A DNA stretch of 64,000 nt from CAIWHR01 sp963823215 (lineage in GTDB: Bacteria > Pseudomonadota > Gammaproteobacteria > Burkholderiales > Casimicrobiaceae). This document shows positions 53,811-62,915 of the stretch, one piece after another. The translations under genes and the position numbers were made by a program. Within the stretch, counting starts at the first letter, position 1. Each line of letters begins with the position of its first letter. The stretch is from contig CAWGKT010000001.1 of the NCBI GenBank assembly GCA_963823215.1, positions 1-64,000 on the forward strand, in the 5' to 3' direction. A model generated the notes under the pieces. It saw nothing but the letters and a program-made list of their open reading frames with translations, ran no database searches and was not told the origin of the DNA.

Positions 53811-54150
53811 CGGTCCGCTCCGGATCCTTCCGCAGCCGAGCGCGCGGCGGGCAGCATCCTCTCCGTCGGAACCCGCGCGGTCGTTCCGGCGGCGGCAAGG
53901 TCGCCGTCAGTATAGTTGTCGCTAGGGCGAAATCAAGCGCCTTGGTGCAATTCACGCCCCGGGCGCCGTCCGCGCGTCCGAAATATCGCCATTTTGTCGC
54001 ACGCTGGATATGATATGTGCATAATGCGTTCTGTCCAGAGTGCAGACTGCAGCATTACGTGGCAAGGCGGCAGAGCGTCAATGCGCCCCCGCTCGGGGAC
54101 CGGCGCGACGCCCGCGGAACCTGACTTCGAATCTGGTTGGGGAGTGGACC
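53811..54150. other. Divergent intergenic region between the two cytochrome operons
   Basis: No gene supported. The region must hold promoters for the barrel/cytochrome operon (minus) and the 54151 operon (plus). AT-rich elements at about 53990-54030 (TTTTGTCG, TATGATATG, CATAAT) are candidates, but no pair has good spacing. Confidence 0.4.
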
Positions 54151-56733
54151 ATGAAGCGATTTCTGCTCATCGCGTCAGTGCTCGGTATCGGTATCGTAGC
54201 CGCCATTGTCGATACGAATCGAGGAGCCATCCAGGCCCAAACGGCCACGAGCGTGTCGACCGGGCAGGCTCGGCCAGTTCCGGAAGCATCCGCGGTCGAT
54301 CAGGATGGGCCGTACATCGAGGCCTGCGCGCGCGAGGGTTTAAGCGATTCCGCGTGTGTGGGTCGCCTCATCTGGTACAAGGCCACGGGCGGCAACGATC
54401 GATTCCACACCTATACTTTCCAGCAGCGCATCGGGGTGCTGGTCGATTGGTACCGCGTGCTGCGCTCGGATCAGCGCGACGACCGCTTCGCGGCGTGGGG
54501 CATCATCAACGATCCCGCCTGTTGCAAGCCCGGCGATCCGGATTGTCCTGCCAAGAGTCCCGAGGAGACCTATGGCTTCGACTGGTGTCCGGGCGACGAT
54601 GTCCTGCTGAAGTATGTCGGCAAGCAAGGGTATGTCGATCCGGCCTGCGGTCTCAAGGATGCGCCGCTCGATCCCCAGGATCCGCACACGAAGGGCGCAA
54701 CGCTCGACCAGCGCCATTCGGCGTGCGATCTCAAGTTCGGCACCTCCACGGGGGCGCTCGGCTTGCGCAAGTTCCCGAATCCCCGCTTCGATGCGCAGAA
54801 ATGGAAAGAGGTCAACAACGGCACCCTCGCCAACTGGGACGGCTTCCGCAGGCAGATGATCAAGGCGACCGGCATCCCGTCGGACGAACGCGTGAGCAGG
54901 CTCGCCGATGCGTCGTACGAGCCCCCGTTCCTGATCGGAACCACCTGCGGCTCCTGCCACATCGCGTTCGACCCGCTCAATCCGCCCAAGGATCCCGCGC
55001 ATCCGAAGTGGGAGAACATCAAAGGACTGGTCGGCAACCAGTATTCGCGGATGTCGGAGCTCCTGGGCTCGGGTATGCCGAAGACCAGCATCGAATGGCA
55101 GATGTTCACCCATGCGCGTCCGGGCGTCACCGACACGTCGGCGATCTCGCACGACCAGGTCAACAATCCGGGGACGATGAATTCGATCATCAACCTCGCG
55201 CAGCGCCCGGTCTTCGCGGGCGAGGTCGTCACCAAGTGGCGCAAGACGGATACGTGCGGCGGCGAGAAGGACGAGGACAAGTGCTGGTGCGAGCCCGGCC
55301 GCGACAACAAGTGCTGGCTGCGCAGCACGCGCAGCGACGACAAGACGATGGGTCGCGACGGCGTCCACCACATCCTGAAAGGGGGAGAGGACTCGATCGG
55401 CGGCCTCGAGGCGATCCAGCGGGTCTACTTCAACATCGGCTCGTGCGCGGAGGCGTGCTGGGTCAATCACCTGACCGACTTCCGCCAGGTCGACCCTGCG
55501 CAGCGCGGTTTCGGCCAGACGTCGTTTCGCATCGGCCAGTGCCGGCGCGATTGCCCCCACTTCCGTGCGATCGAGGATCGGCTCGGCAACGTGCTCGACT
55601 TCTTCGTGTCCGCGGAGAGTGACGAGACCGATCTCTACGTCGCCCGCGATCGCGAGCGCAAGGCAAAGGACAGCCGTGCGCGCAATTACACGCGCCAGGA
55701 CCTGATCGCCGATCTCGACCGCGAGTTCGGGCCGGACGCCGTGCGGCGCGGCAGGGCGCTGTTCGCCGAAACCTGCGCGCGGTGTCACTCGAGCCTGCCG
55801 GACACGCCGGCCGACTCGTTCAAGACCCGCGATTTCTACGCCGTCGCGGAAGACCATCCGCGCAAGGTGCGCAAGGACTTCCTCGGCAACGACGCCTCGA
55901 CACCGGCGACCGAAGTGGGCACGTTCCGCTGCCGCGCGCTTCACTCCAACCATGTCGCGGGACATCTCTATTCAGAATACGGCTCCGAAACCCTGCGCCG
56001 CAGGCCGGTGGTGGCGGACATCCCGGAGCGCAACGAACTGAAGGACAACGGCCGCGGCTACTACCGCAACATCTCGCTGCTCAACGTCTGGGCAACGGCG
56101 CCGTTCATGCACAACAACGCGATCGGCCCCGAGGTGTGCGGCAAGCCGAAGAACGCGGAGAACGATTTCTTCCGCAGCCGCTACGTGGACGCCTCCGGCA
56201 AGCTCGTCGACCCGCAACCCCAGTGCGTGCCCTACCAGACGAGCGCGGACGGCCGCTTCGAGCTCTACAAGAAGTCGATGTACGACCTCCTGCACCCGAA
56301 GGAGCGCGGCATCAAGCAGACGCTGACCGACTACGACGTGATCGTCGACATCGGGCTGCGCACCTGGGATGGCAAGGCGGAAAAGGCCGTCGTCGGCACC
56401 GGCGTCGTCGTGCTTCCGAAAGGCAGCTCCGCCGGCCTCCTCAACGGGTTTGAGCACAAGCAGTTCATCTACGACCTCTTCCTTGCGAAGCGCGACCCTC
56501 CCCGGCTCGAGGCGGCCGGCAAGAAGGCGATCACTCCCGAGCTTCAGGCGATCGCCGACGACGTGCTCAAGAACCCCGCACGATTCGTCGCGATACTCAA
56601 GGAGAAATCGGAGTTCATCCAGAAGAACTACGAGACCTGCATGCAGACGGTTGAGAACGACGGTCACCGCTTCGGCGAGGACCTGCCCGAGTTGGACAAG
56701 AAGGCGTTGACGGCATTCATTGCCACACTCTGA
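54151..56733 (+). CDS. Large exported diheme-type cytochrome c
   Basis: 860 residues from the ATG at 54151 (GGGGAG upstream). The N-terminal signal is MKRFLLIASVLGIGIVAAIV. Two CxxCH sites are present: CGSCH in FLIGTTCGSCHIAFDP and CARCH in LFAETCARCHSSLP. The region between is rich in other cysteines (DTCGG, CWCEP, CAEAC, CRRDC), probably disulfides. The C-terminal third contains NISLLNVWATAPFMHNNAIG, as in peroxidase-type and related large cytochromes. It probably acts in the periplasm. It is the first gene of a plus-strand operon that ends with heme peroxidase and catalase-fold genes. Confidence 0.8.
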   Translation: MKRFLLIASVLGIGIVAAIVDTNRGAIQAQTATSVSTGQARPVPEASAVDQDGPYIEACAREGLSDSACVGRLIWYKATGGNDRFHTYTFQQRIGVLVDWYRVLRSDQRDDRFAAWGIINDPACCKPGDPDCPAKSPEETYGFDWCPGDDVLLKYVGKQGYVDPACGLKDAPLDPQDPHTKGATLDQRHSACDLKFGTSTGALGLRKFPNPRFDAQKWKEVNNGTLANWDGFRRQMIKATGIPSDERVSRLADASYEPPFLIGTTCGSCHIAFDPLNPPKDPAHPKWENIKGLVGNQYSRMSELLGSGMPKTSIEWQMFTHARPGVTDTSAISHDQVNNPGTMNSIINLAQRPVFAGEVVTKWRKTDTCGGEKDEDKCWCEPGRDNKCWLRSTRSDDKTMGRDGVHHILKGGEDSIGGLEAIQRVYFNIGSCAEACWVNHLTDFRQVDPAQRGFGQTSFRIGQCRRDCPHFRAIEDRLGNVLDFFVSAESDETDLYVARDRERKAKDSRARNYTRQDLIADLDREFGPDAVRRGRALFAETCARCHSSLPDTPADSFKTRDFYAVAEDHPRKVRKDFLGNDASTPATEVGTFRCRALHSNHVAGHLYSEYGSETLRRRPVVADIPERNELKDNGRGYYRNISLLNVWATAPFMHNNAIGPEVCGKPKNAENDFFRSRYVDASGKLVDPQPQCVPYQTSADGRFELYKKSMYDLLHPKERGIKQTLTDYDVIVDIGLRTWDGKAEKAVVGTGVVVLPKGSSAGLLNGFEHKQFIYDLFLAKRDPPRLEAAGKKAITPELQAIADDVLKNPARFVAILKEKSEFIQKNYETCMQTVENDGHRFGEDLPELDKKALTAFIATL

Positions 56734-56744
56734 CGGAGACGACC

Positions 56745-57623
56745 GTGCGACCGAGACCCTGGATCGCGTTCTTCGTTCTGCTCTGCATGCAGCTCGCCGG
56801 CTGCGAGTGGTTCAAGCCGCGCCCGCCCGACATCAAGTTCGCGCCAGACAACGCCGACTCCCGGCTGAAGATGGACTTGGCCGAGGTCGAGTACAAATTT
56901 CCGCTGCTGCCGGCGGATCTGCAGAAGATCACGCCGGAGAACCTAGCCACGCTGAGCCAGGAGCAGATCGACCAGATCTATGCGCGTCTTTCCGCCGGCC
57001 CGATCCCGGACGGCCCTTTCGACGGCGGGATCCTCTTTCCCCGCGGCAGCAGCGGCAAGTTCCGCGCCGCAGAGATCATGGGTGGCCTCGCCGGGACCGC
57101 GTTGCAGCTCAAGGGCATCGCGCTCGACGCGGTGGGCGAGAGCTTGTGGCACGGCAAGGTGTTCTTTCGCGACGAGCGCGTGCTTCGTAACCGGATCGAT
57201 GACTTGAGCGCCTTGAAGAAGCTGGGTCTGGTCGAGGGCGAGCCGAAGAAGATCTCCGTCAACGGCAAGGATGCGTGGTTGCTGTTCCCCGCCAAGCTCT
57301 ACTGCGGCCAGAGCCTGTTCGACTCCCGGCGCGAATCGGTCATCATCGACTATTTCTTCACCGAAGAGATTCCCGGGTATCAGGAGAAGCCCGACTTCCT
57401 TGCCGGGCGACGCGGAGTGCGCGTGCGCGACGAGATTCGCATGGTGCGTCCAGGCTTCTATCTCGGCCGCGCCTATCTCGATCGCGTGTTCGGGTTGAAT
57501 TTCACGCTGTACAACAAGGCCATCGCCGAGAAGGACGGCGCCGCGTTTGTGCAGACGGGACAGGTCAAGGAAGATTGCTGGGCGGGTACTCAGGCTCAGG
57601 CGCGCGCATACGTGACCCGGTGA
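56745..57623 (+). CDS. Hypothetical lipoprotein
   Basis: 292 residues with a lipoprotein signal MRPRPWIAFFVLLCMQLAGC (lipobox LAGC). The body starts EWFKPRPPDIKFAPDNAD and includes a long alpha/beta region with GILFPRGSSGKFRAAEIMGG, KVFFRDERVLRNRID and MVRPGFYLGRAYLDRVFGLN. I do not recognise the family. It lies 11 bases after the cytochrome gene and 24 bases before the next cytochrome gene, so it is probably an envelope partner of both. The start is a GTG at 56745. Confidence 0.65.
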   Translation: MRPRPWIAFFVLLCMQLAGCEWFKPRPPDIKFAPDNADSRLKMDLAEVEYKFPLLPADLQKITPENLATLSQEQIDQIYARLSAGPIPDGPFDGGILFPRGSSGKFRAAEIMGGLAGTALQLKGIALDAVGESLWHGKVFFRDERVLRNRIDDLSALKKLGLVEGEPKKISVNGKDAWLLFPAKLYCGQSLFDSRRESVIIDYFFTEEIPGYQEKPDFLAGRRGVRVRDEIRMVRPGFYLGRAYLDRVFGLNFTLYNKAIAEKDGAAFVQTGQVKEDCWAGTQAQARAYVTR

Positions 57624-57647
57624 CATCGAGGCGGCGCGCTCCCGGCG

Positions 57648-59987
57648 ATGAAAACGCGGCGCAAATCGAAAGCACCGATTTGCATGGCACTGCTGCTTGC
57701 GCCCGTATGGTCCGCCATGATCACCACCAGTCACGCGTCCGACGTCGCAGTCGGATCCGCGCCCATCGTTTCAGCCGTTCCCGCGGGCATCGATCGTCCC
57801 GGGGCGCACTGGGTGGTCGACCCGACGGTCGCGGGCGAAGATTTGCCGTCGCGCGGTCGCGCGTTGTTCGACTTCCTCGTGCTGCAGGAGCGGGCCGGCG
57901 AGATTTGGCAGGCGATCCCGTTTCCCTTCACCGCGCTGTTGCAGCGAATAGAGACGCAGATCGGGCGCGATGCGCAGTCCAAGGCCACGAAGGCGGTGCT
58001 CATTCCGCTCGGCCGCTCGCTCCAGCGGGGTTCCGCCGCGCCTGAATTCTTCGCTTATCCGCGTGTCGTGGTCGCCGCCGTTGCGGAGCCTGCCGCCACC
58101 GGCGATCTCTACCTCAAGGATCGACTTTATCTCGGCTATCAGGAAAAGGCGAACCTGCTCGAGGTCATCAGCTACAACGAGGACGCGGGGCGATTCGAAT
58201 TTCAGGTCGTCACCGACTATCGTGCCGGCGGCGCGCCGCGCATCGCATACGCCAACCGAACGCTGTGTATCGCCTGTCACCAGAATGCCGCTCCGATATT
58301 TTCCCGCGCGGTCTGGGACGAGACCAACGCCAATCCCCGCGTGGCGGCGTTGCTCGCCTCGGAGCGCAAGGATTTCCATGGCATTCCTGTCGACCGCGGC
58401 GTCGACGTGCCCAATGCCATCGACGACGCCACGCTGCGCGCCAACCGGTTCGCGGTCCACCAGCTGCTCTGGAAAGACGGATGCGGCGGCAACGACGAGC
58501 CTGCCGTAAGATGTCGAGCCGGGTTGTTCGCGGCACTGCTCCAGTACCGGCTGTCCGGACAGCAGCAATTCGATCGCGCCGACGCGTCGTACCGCCGCAA
58601 CGTCGCGGCGCGGGTCGCGGAGGCTGCGCGCGGGCAATGGCCCGGCGGGCTCGCGATCGGCAACCCTGATCTGCCGAATCGCGACCCATTGCCCGCGGAA
58701 GCGCGGATGTCACCCGCGATCGCCCTGCGCGATAGTGCGGACCTTGCCAATGTCGCCGCGGCCTTCGATCCGTTGCTGCCGCGCCCGCCGCTGGAAATCT
58801 GGCGCGTTGCCCAGCAGGACGACGTGGCGCGCCTTGTGATCGGTTTGTCCGATTTCATCGCCGAAGCGGACGTGGAGCGTCTCGACCATGCGTTGATCAA
58901 GCGAGCGGAGGCTCTCGGCGCGCCGCGCCGGACCTACCGAGGCGCGTGCAAGGTCCAGCCGGCGCCGGCGGTGGGCGCAAGCCAGCGCATCGAATTTCGC
59001 TGCACGTCATTGCCAACGCCGGCAGATCGCAGCGGCCTGTCCCTCGAAGGTCGATTGTTCATGGTGGGAAGCTCGGTGTCCGGCGGCGCGATCGACCGTC
59101 TCGAGATCGACGGGCAGCCACCGTTGCGCGACCTCGATCTGGCCGCGCCGCGTCGCCTCGAAATGCGCGGCGCAGAGCGCCTGGCGGTGCTGACGCCGCT
59201 GCGCGGCCGTGTCCACGCGCGCGGGGCGGACGGCAACGCGCTCGAGCGCATCGAAGTGCGCTGGCGCAATGGCGACGGGGCCGCGAGCCTCGTCGTACGC
59301 GACGACTTTGCATCGGCGCGAAGTGCGATCGACGGTTTGGCGCGCGACGGCCTCGCGGGCAAGTTCGATGGTTTCGACGCGTTGGCCTTCCGCCGGGCGC
59401 GCTTGATGCCCGCGATGCTGAGCCGCCTGGGTGCCGCGCCCGGGGCTTGGTGCTGCCTCGACGTTTCCGGCATGCCGCCCCCTCGGGCTGCCCGTGCCGA
59501 CAGTCCAGACCCCTCCGCCGGCAAGGGATTCAGGTCCGCAACGGCTGCATCGCACGCGGGCTTCTATCGATATTGCGCGGAATGCCATCTCGGTTCCGAT
59601 CGGGCACCACCGAATTTCCTGCTCGGTGATGCCGATGAAGTGGAGGCAAAGCTCCGCCATTGCGCGCCGCGCATCTACTTTCGCCTCAGCATGTGGCAGA
59701 GTGGGGCGGACACGCGCGCCAAGACCCCGATGCCGCCGGACACCGCGGTGCAGCGATTCAAGTTCACCTCCGCAGCCTGGCGCGACGGTGGCGCTCTGTC
59801 CGGGCTCATCCTGTCGGTGAACGAAAGGCTTCGCACCGAAGCGGGCGCACCGCAAGGCGACTCGTTGTTGCGCCGCAGCTATGAAAGCCTGCGCGCATGC
59901 CTTCCGGACGAGCCCGCGGCGACATTGCCGCAACGGCAGACGCCGGAAACCAGACCTTCACGACACACGGCAACCCTGGACCGGTAA
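57648..59987 (+). CDS. Exported diheme-type cytochrome c, 779 residues
   Basis: N-terminal signal MKTRRKSKAPICMALLLAPV. Two CxxCH sites are seen, CIACH in ANRTLCIACHQNAAPIFSR and CAECH in GFYRYCAECHLGS, separated by about 440 residues. The first region (LYLKDRLYLGYQEKANLLEV, FEFQVVTDYRAGG, then heme) is related by pattern to the cytochrome encoded at 50878-52876 (VENYQVDPGG before CLTCH), so the two are probably distant homologues. The middle is beta-rich. It probably transfers electrons in the periplasm. Third gene of the operon, 25 bases before the next gene. Confidence 0.75.
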   Translation: MKTRRKSKAPICMALLLAPVWSAMITTSHASDVAVGSAPIVSAVPAGIDRPGAHWVVDPTVAGEDLPSRGRALFDFLVLQERAGEIWQAIPFPFTALLQRIETQIGRDAQSKATKAVLIPLGRSLQRGSAAPEFFAYPRVVVAAVAEPAATGDLYLKDRLYLGYQEKANLLEVISYNEDAGRFEFQVVTDYRAGGAPRIAYANRTLCIACHQNAAPIFSRAVWDETNANPRVAALLASERKDFHGIPVDRGVDVPNAIDDATLRANRFAVHQLLWKDGCGGNDEPAVRCRAGLFAALLQYRLSGQQQFDRADASYRRNVAARVAEAARGQWPGGLAIGNPDLPNRDPLPAEARMSPAIALRDSADLANVAAAFDPLLPRPPLEIWRVAQQDDVARLVIGLSDFIAEADVERLDHALIKRAEALGAPRRTYRGACKVQPAPAVGASQRIEFRCTSLPTPADRSGLSLEGRLFMVGSSVSGGAIDRLEIDGQPPLRDLDLAAPRRLEMRGAERLAVLTPLRGRVHARGADGNALERIEVRWRNGDGAASLVVRDDFASARSAIDGLARDGLAGKFDGFDALAFRRARLMPAMLSRLGAAPGAWCCLDVSGMPPPRAARADSPDPSAGKGFRSATAASHAGFYRYCAECHLGSDRAPPNFLLGDADEVEAKLRHCAPRIYFRLSMWQSGADTRAKTPMPPDTAVQRFKFTSAAWRDGGALSGLILSVNERLRTEAGAPQGDSLLRRSYESLRACLPDEPAATLPQRQTPETRPSRHTATLDR

Positions 59988-60012
59988 GGGAGACTCATGG
60001 TTCCGTTAAGCG

Positions 60013-61437
60013 ATGCGCAGGAAACCGAAGTGGCGCCGCCGTTTTCTTGTTCTTCCCTTCCTCATCGTCACCCCGCCGTGTGTCGCGACCGTGCGTCGAG
60101 GCATTGGATTTCAATTCCCTCCGGATGAGAGCGGAGCCGTGACCCCGCAATCCCAGTTCATGGTGTTGGCGCCGGTGACACCGGGGCGCGAGCACAGCCT
60201 GCGGGAGGTGCTGGCCACGATGAACTCGGACCCGGGCATGGCCGACCCTACGAACTTGGTCCTGCCGTTCGGGCGCTTCGAACGCCTGCACTTTGCGCGG
60301 CTCGCGCTGCTGGACGATCCGACGCTCGGCGATATCGAAGTGCATGGGACCCCGCGCCCGAGCCTGCCCATTTACCTTACCCTCATTGGCAGCTGCGACG
60401 GGCCGGCAGAAGAGTGCATCGAGGATCTGGCACGGCGAGCGGGCACGGGACTGCGCAGGATCTTCGCGCATTGCGACGGTTTCGACGCGCAGGGGGACCT
60501 GACGGCCTGGATGCACGCGCACCGCGGTCCCATCGCCGCGAATTACATCAACTGGGTCGGTCGCACGGTGCGACAGATCAAGGAGGAAGCCGCGCTGCGC
60601 CGCGCGCTTGTCGCGAAAGTGGCGCGCGCACCGCTCACATCGGGTGCACAGGCCCAGCAGCTCCGGCGCGAGCTCGCCGACTTCGTCGATGCCGAGGTGA
60701 GCGCCGGGAGGCTCGGTTGGACGCCACCGGACCCGACGCCGCTACGCTGGCAGCTCGCAAAGTTGCTCCATCTCCTGGCGATTCCGCTGGCGGGCCTGGT
60801 GCTGCTGCCGTTCCTGATCGTCCTGTCGCCGCTGCTGATTTATCTCCTGCGCACAAAGGAGGAGAACGACGCCGAGGTCTGCCCGCCGCTGGATCGCGCG
60901 GTCCTGCTGGAACTGCAGCAGTTGGAGGACTACGACGTGAGCAACCAATACACGGCGCTCGGCTCGCTCAAGCCGGGACCGTTCCGTCGCTGGCTGGCGA
61001 CCGGGCTGCTGGTGTTGATCGACTACGCCGCCCGCCACGTCTTCACGCGCGGTTTCCTGGCCCGCGTGCAGACGATCCATTTCGCCTTCTGGGCGTTTCT
61101 CGACGACAAGCGCCGACTCGTCTTCACCAGCAACTACGACGGCGGCCACGAGGCCTACATGGACGACTTCATCAACAAGGCGGCCTGGGGCCTGAACCTG
61201 GCCTTCAGCCACGGCGTCGGCTGGCCGCGCACGCGCTGGCTGATCGCGCGCGGCGCGCGCATCGAGAGCAAGTTCAAGAACTACCAACGGCGCCATCAGC
61301 TGCCAACCGAGGTCTGGTACAGGGCCTATCCGGGCCTCACCCTTGCCGACCTCAAGCGCAACCAGCGCATCAGGGAAGGGCTCGAGCCGGCACGCGTCAC
61401 CGACGAGCAGGCCGAGGCCTGGCTGCGGCTGCTATGA
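60013..61437 (+). CDS. Hypothetical protein with central membrane hairpin
   Basis: 474 residues. After a basic N-terminus with a hydrophobic stretch (RRFLVLPFLIVTPPCVATV) comes a ferredoxin-like alpha/beta domain (FMVLAPVTPGREHSLREVLA, FGRFERLHFARLALLDDP). Then follows a membrane hairpin (LLHLLAIPLAGLVLLPFLIV, LSPLLIYLLR) and a second such domain (RVQTIHFAFWAFLDDKRRLV, FTSNYDGGHEAYMDDFINKA). The two halves look like repeats of one fold. No enzyme motif recognised. It overlaps the DyP gene by 4 bases (ATGA), so its product is probably made with the peroxidase and may hold it at the membrane. A start near 60139 is also possible. Confidence 0.6.
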   Translation: MRRKPKWRRRFLVLPFLIVTPPCVATVRRGIGFQFPPDESGAVTPQSQFMVLAPVTPGREHSLREVLATMNSDPGMADPTNLVLPFGRFERLHFARLALLDDPTLGDIEVHGTPRPSLPIYLTLIGSCDGPAEECIEDLARRAGTGLRRIFAHCDGFDAQGDLTAWMHAHRGPIAANYINWVGRTVRQIKEEAALRRALVAKVARAPLTSGAQAQQLRRELADFVDAEVSAGRLGWTPPDPTPLRWQLAKLLHLLAIPLAGLVLLPFLIVLSPLLIYLLRTKEENDAEVCPPLDRAVLLELQQLEDYDVSNQYTALGSLKPGPFRRWLATGLLVLIDYAARHVFTRGFLARVQTIHFAFWAFLDDKRRLVFTSNYDGGHEAYMDDFINKAAWGLNLAFSHGVGWPRTRWLIARGARIESKFKNYQRRHQLPTEVWYRAYPGLTLADLKRNQRIREGLEPARVTDEQAEAWLRLL

Positions 61438-62915
61438 CTGCCACTATGAGCGAGGCGAGGCCGGTGGAACTGGACGACGTCCAGGGTTTGGTGCGGTTCG
61501 GGTACAAGCACCTGACCGAAGCCTGCTTCCTGCTGCTGCGCGTCAAGGACGCGGCGGCCGCGCGCGCCTGGCTGGCGCAGGCGCCGGTAACGAGCGCGGT
61601 CAGCGCCGATCCGCTGCCGCAGACCGCCCTCCACGTGGCCTTCACGAGCGATGGGCTGCGCGAATTGGAAGTAGCCCCCGATCTGTGCGCCGAGTTCTCT
61701 GCCGAATTCGTCGCCGGCATGGCGAGCGACGCTGCGCGCGCGCGCCGCCTGGGAGATGTCGGCGCCAATGATCCAGCCGGCTGGCGCTGGGGCAGCGGCG
61801 CGCGGACGCCGCACGTGGCCGTGCTCCTCTATGCCGCCCCCGGACGGCTCGCGGCGTGGGAGCTCGAGGTCGAGGCGCAATGTGCGGCCGGCTTCGAGCG
61901 CATCGAGCGCTTGTCGACGTCCGCGACCCAGCTCGCGGAGCCGTTCGGATTCGCGGACGGCATTTCGCAGCCGAAGGTCGACTGGGAGCGCGAACGCCCG
62001 ATGGGTGACCACGACCGCCTCGACTACGACAACCTCGTTTGCCTCGGCGAGTTCCTGCTCGGCTATCCCAATGAATACGGCCTCTACACGCCGCGTCCGC
62101 TGCTTGCTCCGCAGCGCGACCCGGGACAGCTGCTGCCGCGGGCCGAGGACGCGCCGGAGGAGGCCGACCTCGGACGCAACGGCTGCTATCTCATGCTGCG
62201 TCAATTGCAGCAGGACGTGCGGGGATTCTGGCGCGAGCTCGACCGGCAGGCCGGCGGCGACGAGGACCTGCGCGAGCGGCTGGCGGCGGCGATGGTGGGC
62301 CGGAAGAAGAACGGCGAGCCGTTGGCAGCGCCGGGCGCGGTGAACGACTTCACCTACGAGGCCGATCCGCGCGGGTTGCGCTGTCCGCTGGGCGCGCACA
62401 TCCGACGGTGCAACCCGCGCAACGCGGATCTGCCGCCCGGCGGGCGCGGACTCCTCTCGCGCCTCCGGCGTATGCTGGGATTCGACGCAGCGGCACTGGA
62501 GGCGGATCTGGTCGCGTCGACACGCTTTCATCGCCTGCTTCGCCGCGGACGAAAGTACGGCGATGCCGTGGTCGCCGCGCGGTCCGCCGCTGGATACCCC
62601 GCCGCGGACGCCGGCCTCCACTTCATCTGCCTGGCGGCCAACATCAAGCGCCAGTTCGAGTTCGTGCAAAGCGCGTGGCTGGTCGGGAGCAAGTTCGCCG
62701 GCCTCACCGGCGAAAGCGATCCGATGGTCGGCCACCGCTTGACCGACGCGGGGAATTTTCCCACCGACGGCTTTTCGATTCCGCAGGCCGGCGGTCCGGA
62801 CTGCCGGTTGAGCGGCCTGCCGCAGTTCGTTACCGTGCAAGGTGGCGCCTACTTCTTCATGCCCGGGATCCGTGCCCTGCGCTACCTCGCCACGACGAGC
62901 GGAAGGGAGTCGTGA
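61434..62915 (+). CDS. DyP-type heme peroxidase
   Basis: 493 residues from the ATG at 61434. The family signature GFADGISQP (D175 is the distal catalytic Asp) and the proximal heme ligand H322 in LGAHIRRCNPRNAD are present. Further conserved parts are RNGCYLMLRQLQQDVRGFW, LHFICLAANIKRQFEFVQSA and PQFVTVQGGAYFFMPGI. DyP peroxidases reduce peroxide and oxidise dyes, phenols or other bulky substrates. No Tat or Sec signal is visible, so it is cytoplasmic or carried by partners. It is translationally coupled on both sides (ATGA with the upstream gene, TGATG with the catalase-fold gene). Confidence 0.9.
   Translation: MTATMSEARPVELDDVQGLVRFGYKHLTEACFLLLRVKDAAAARAWLAQAPVTSAVSADPLPQTALHVAFTSDGLRELEVAPDLCAEFSAEFVAGMASDAARARRLGDVGANDPAGWRWGSGARTPHVAVLLYAAPGRLAAWELEVEAQCAAGFERIERLSTSATQLAEPFGFADGISQPKVDWERERPMGDHDRLDYDNLVCLGEFLLGYPNEYGLYTPRPLLAPQRDPGQLLPRAEDAPEEADLGRNGCYLMLRQLQQDVRGFWRELDRQAGGDEDLRERLAAAMVGRKKNGEPLAAPGAVNDFTYEADPRGLRCPLGAHIRRCNPRNADLPPGGRGLLSRLRRMLGFDAAALEADLVASTRFHRLLRRGRKYGDAVVAARSAAGYPAADAGLHFICLAANIKRQFEFVQSAWLVGSKFAGLTGESDPMVGHRLTDAGNFPTDGFSIPQAGGPDCRLSGLPQFVTVQGGAYFFMPGIRALRYLATTSGRES

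Noticed and set aside
54340..55965. Minus-strand open frame of 541 codons opposite the large cytochrome
   Set aside because: Arg/Glu/Val-rich shadow; the plus strand has signal peptide and CxxCH sites.
61326..62840. Minus-strand open frame of 504 codons opposite DyP
   Set aside because: No domain; DyP motifs on the plus strand are unmistakable.
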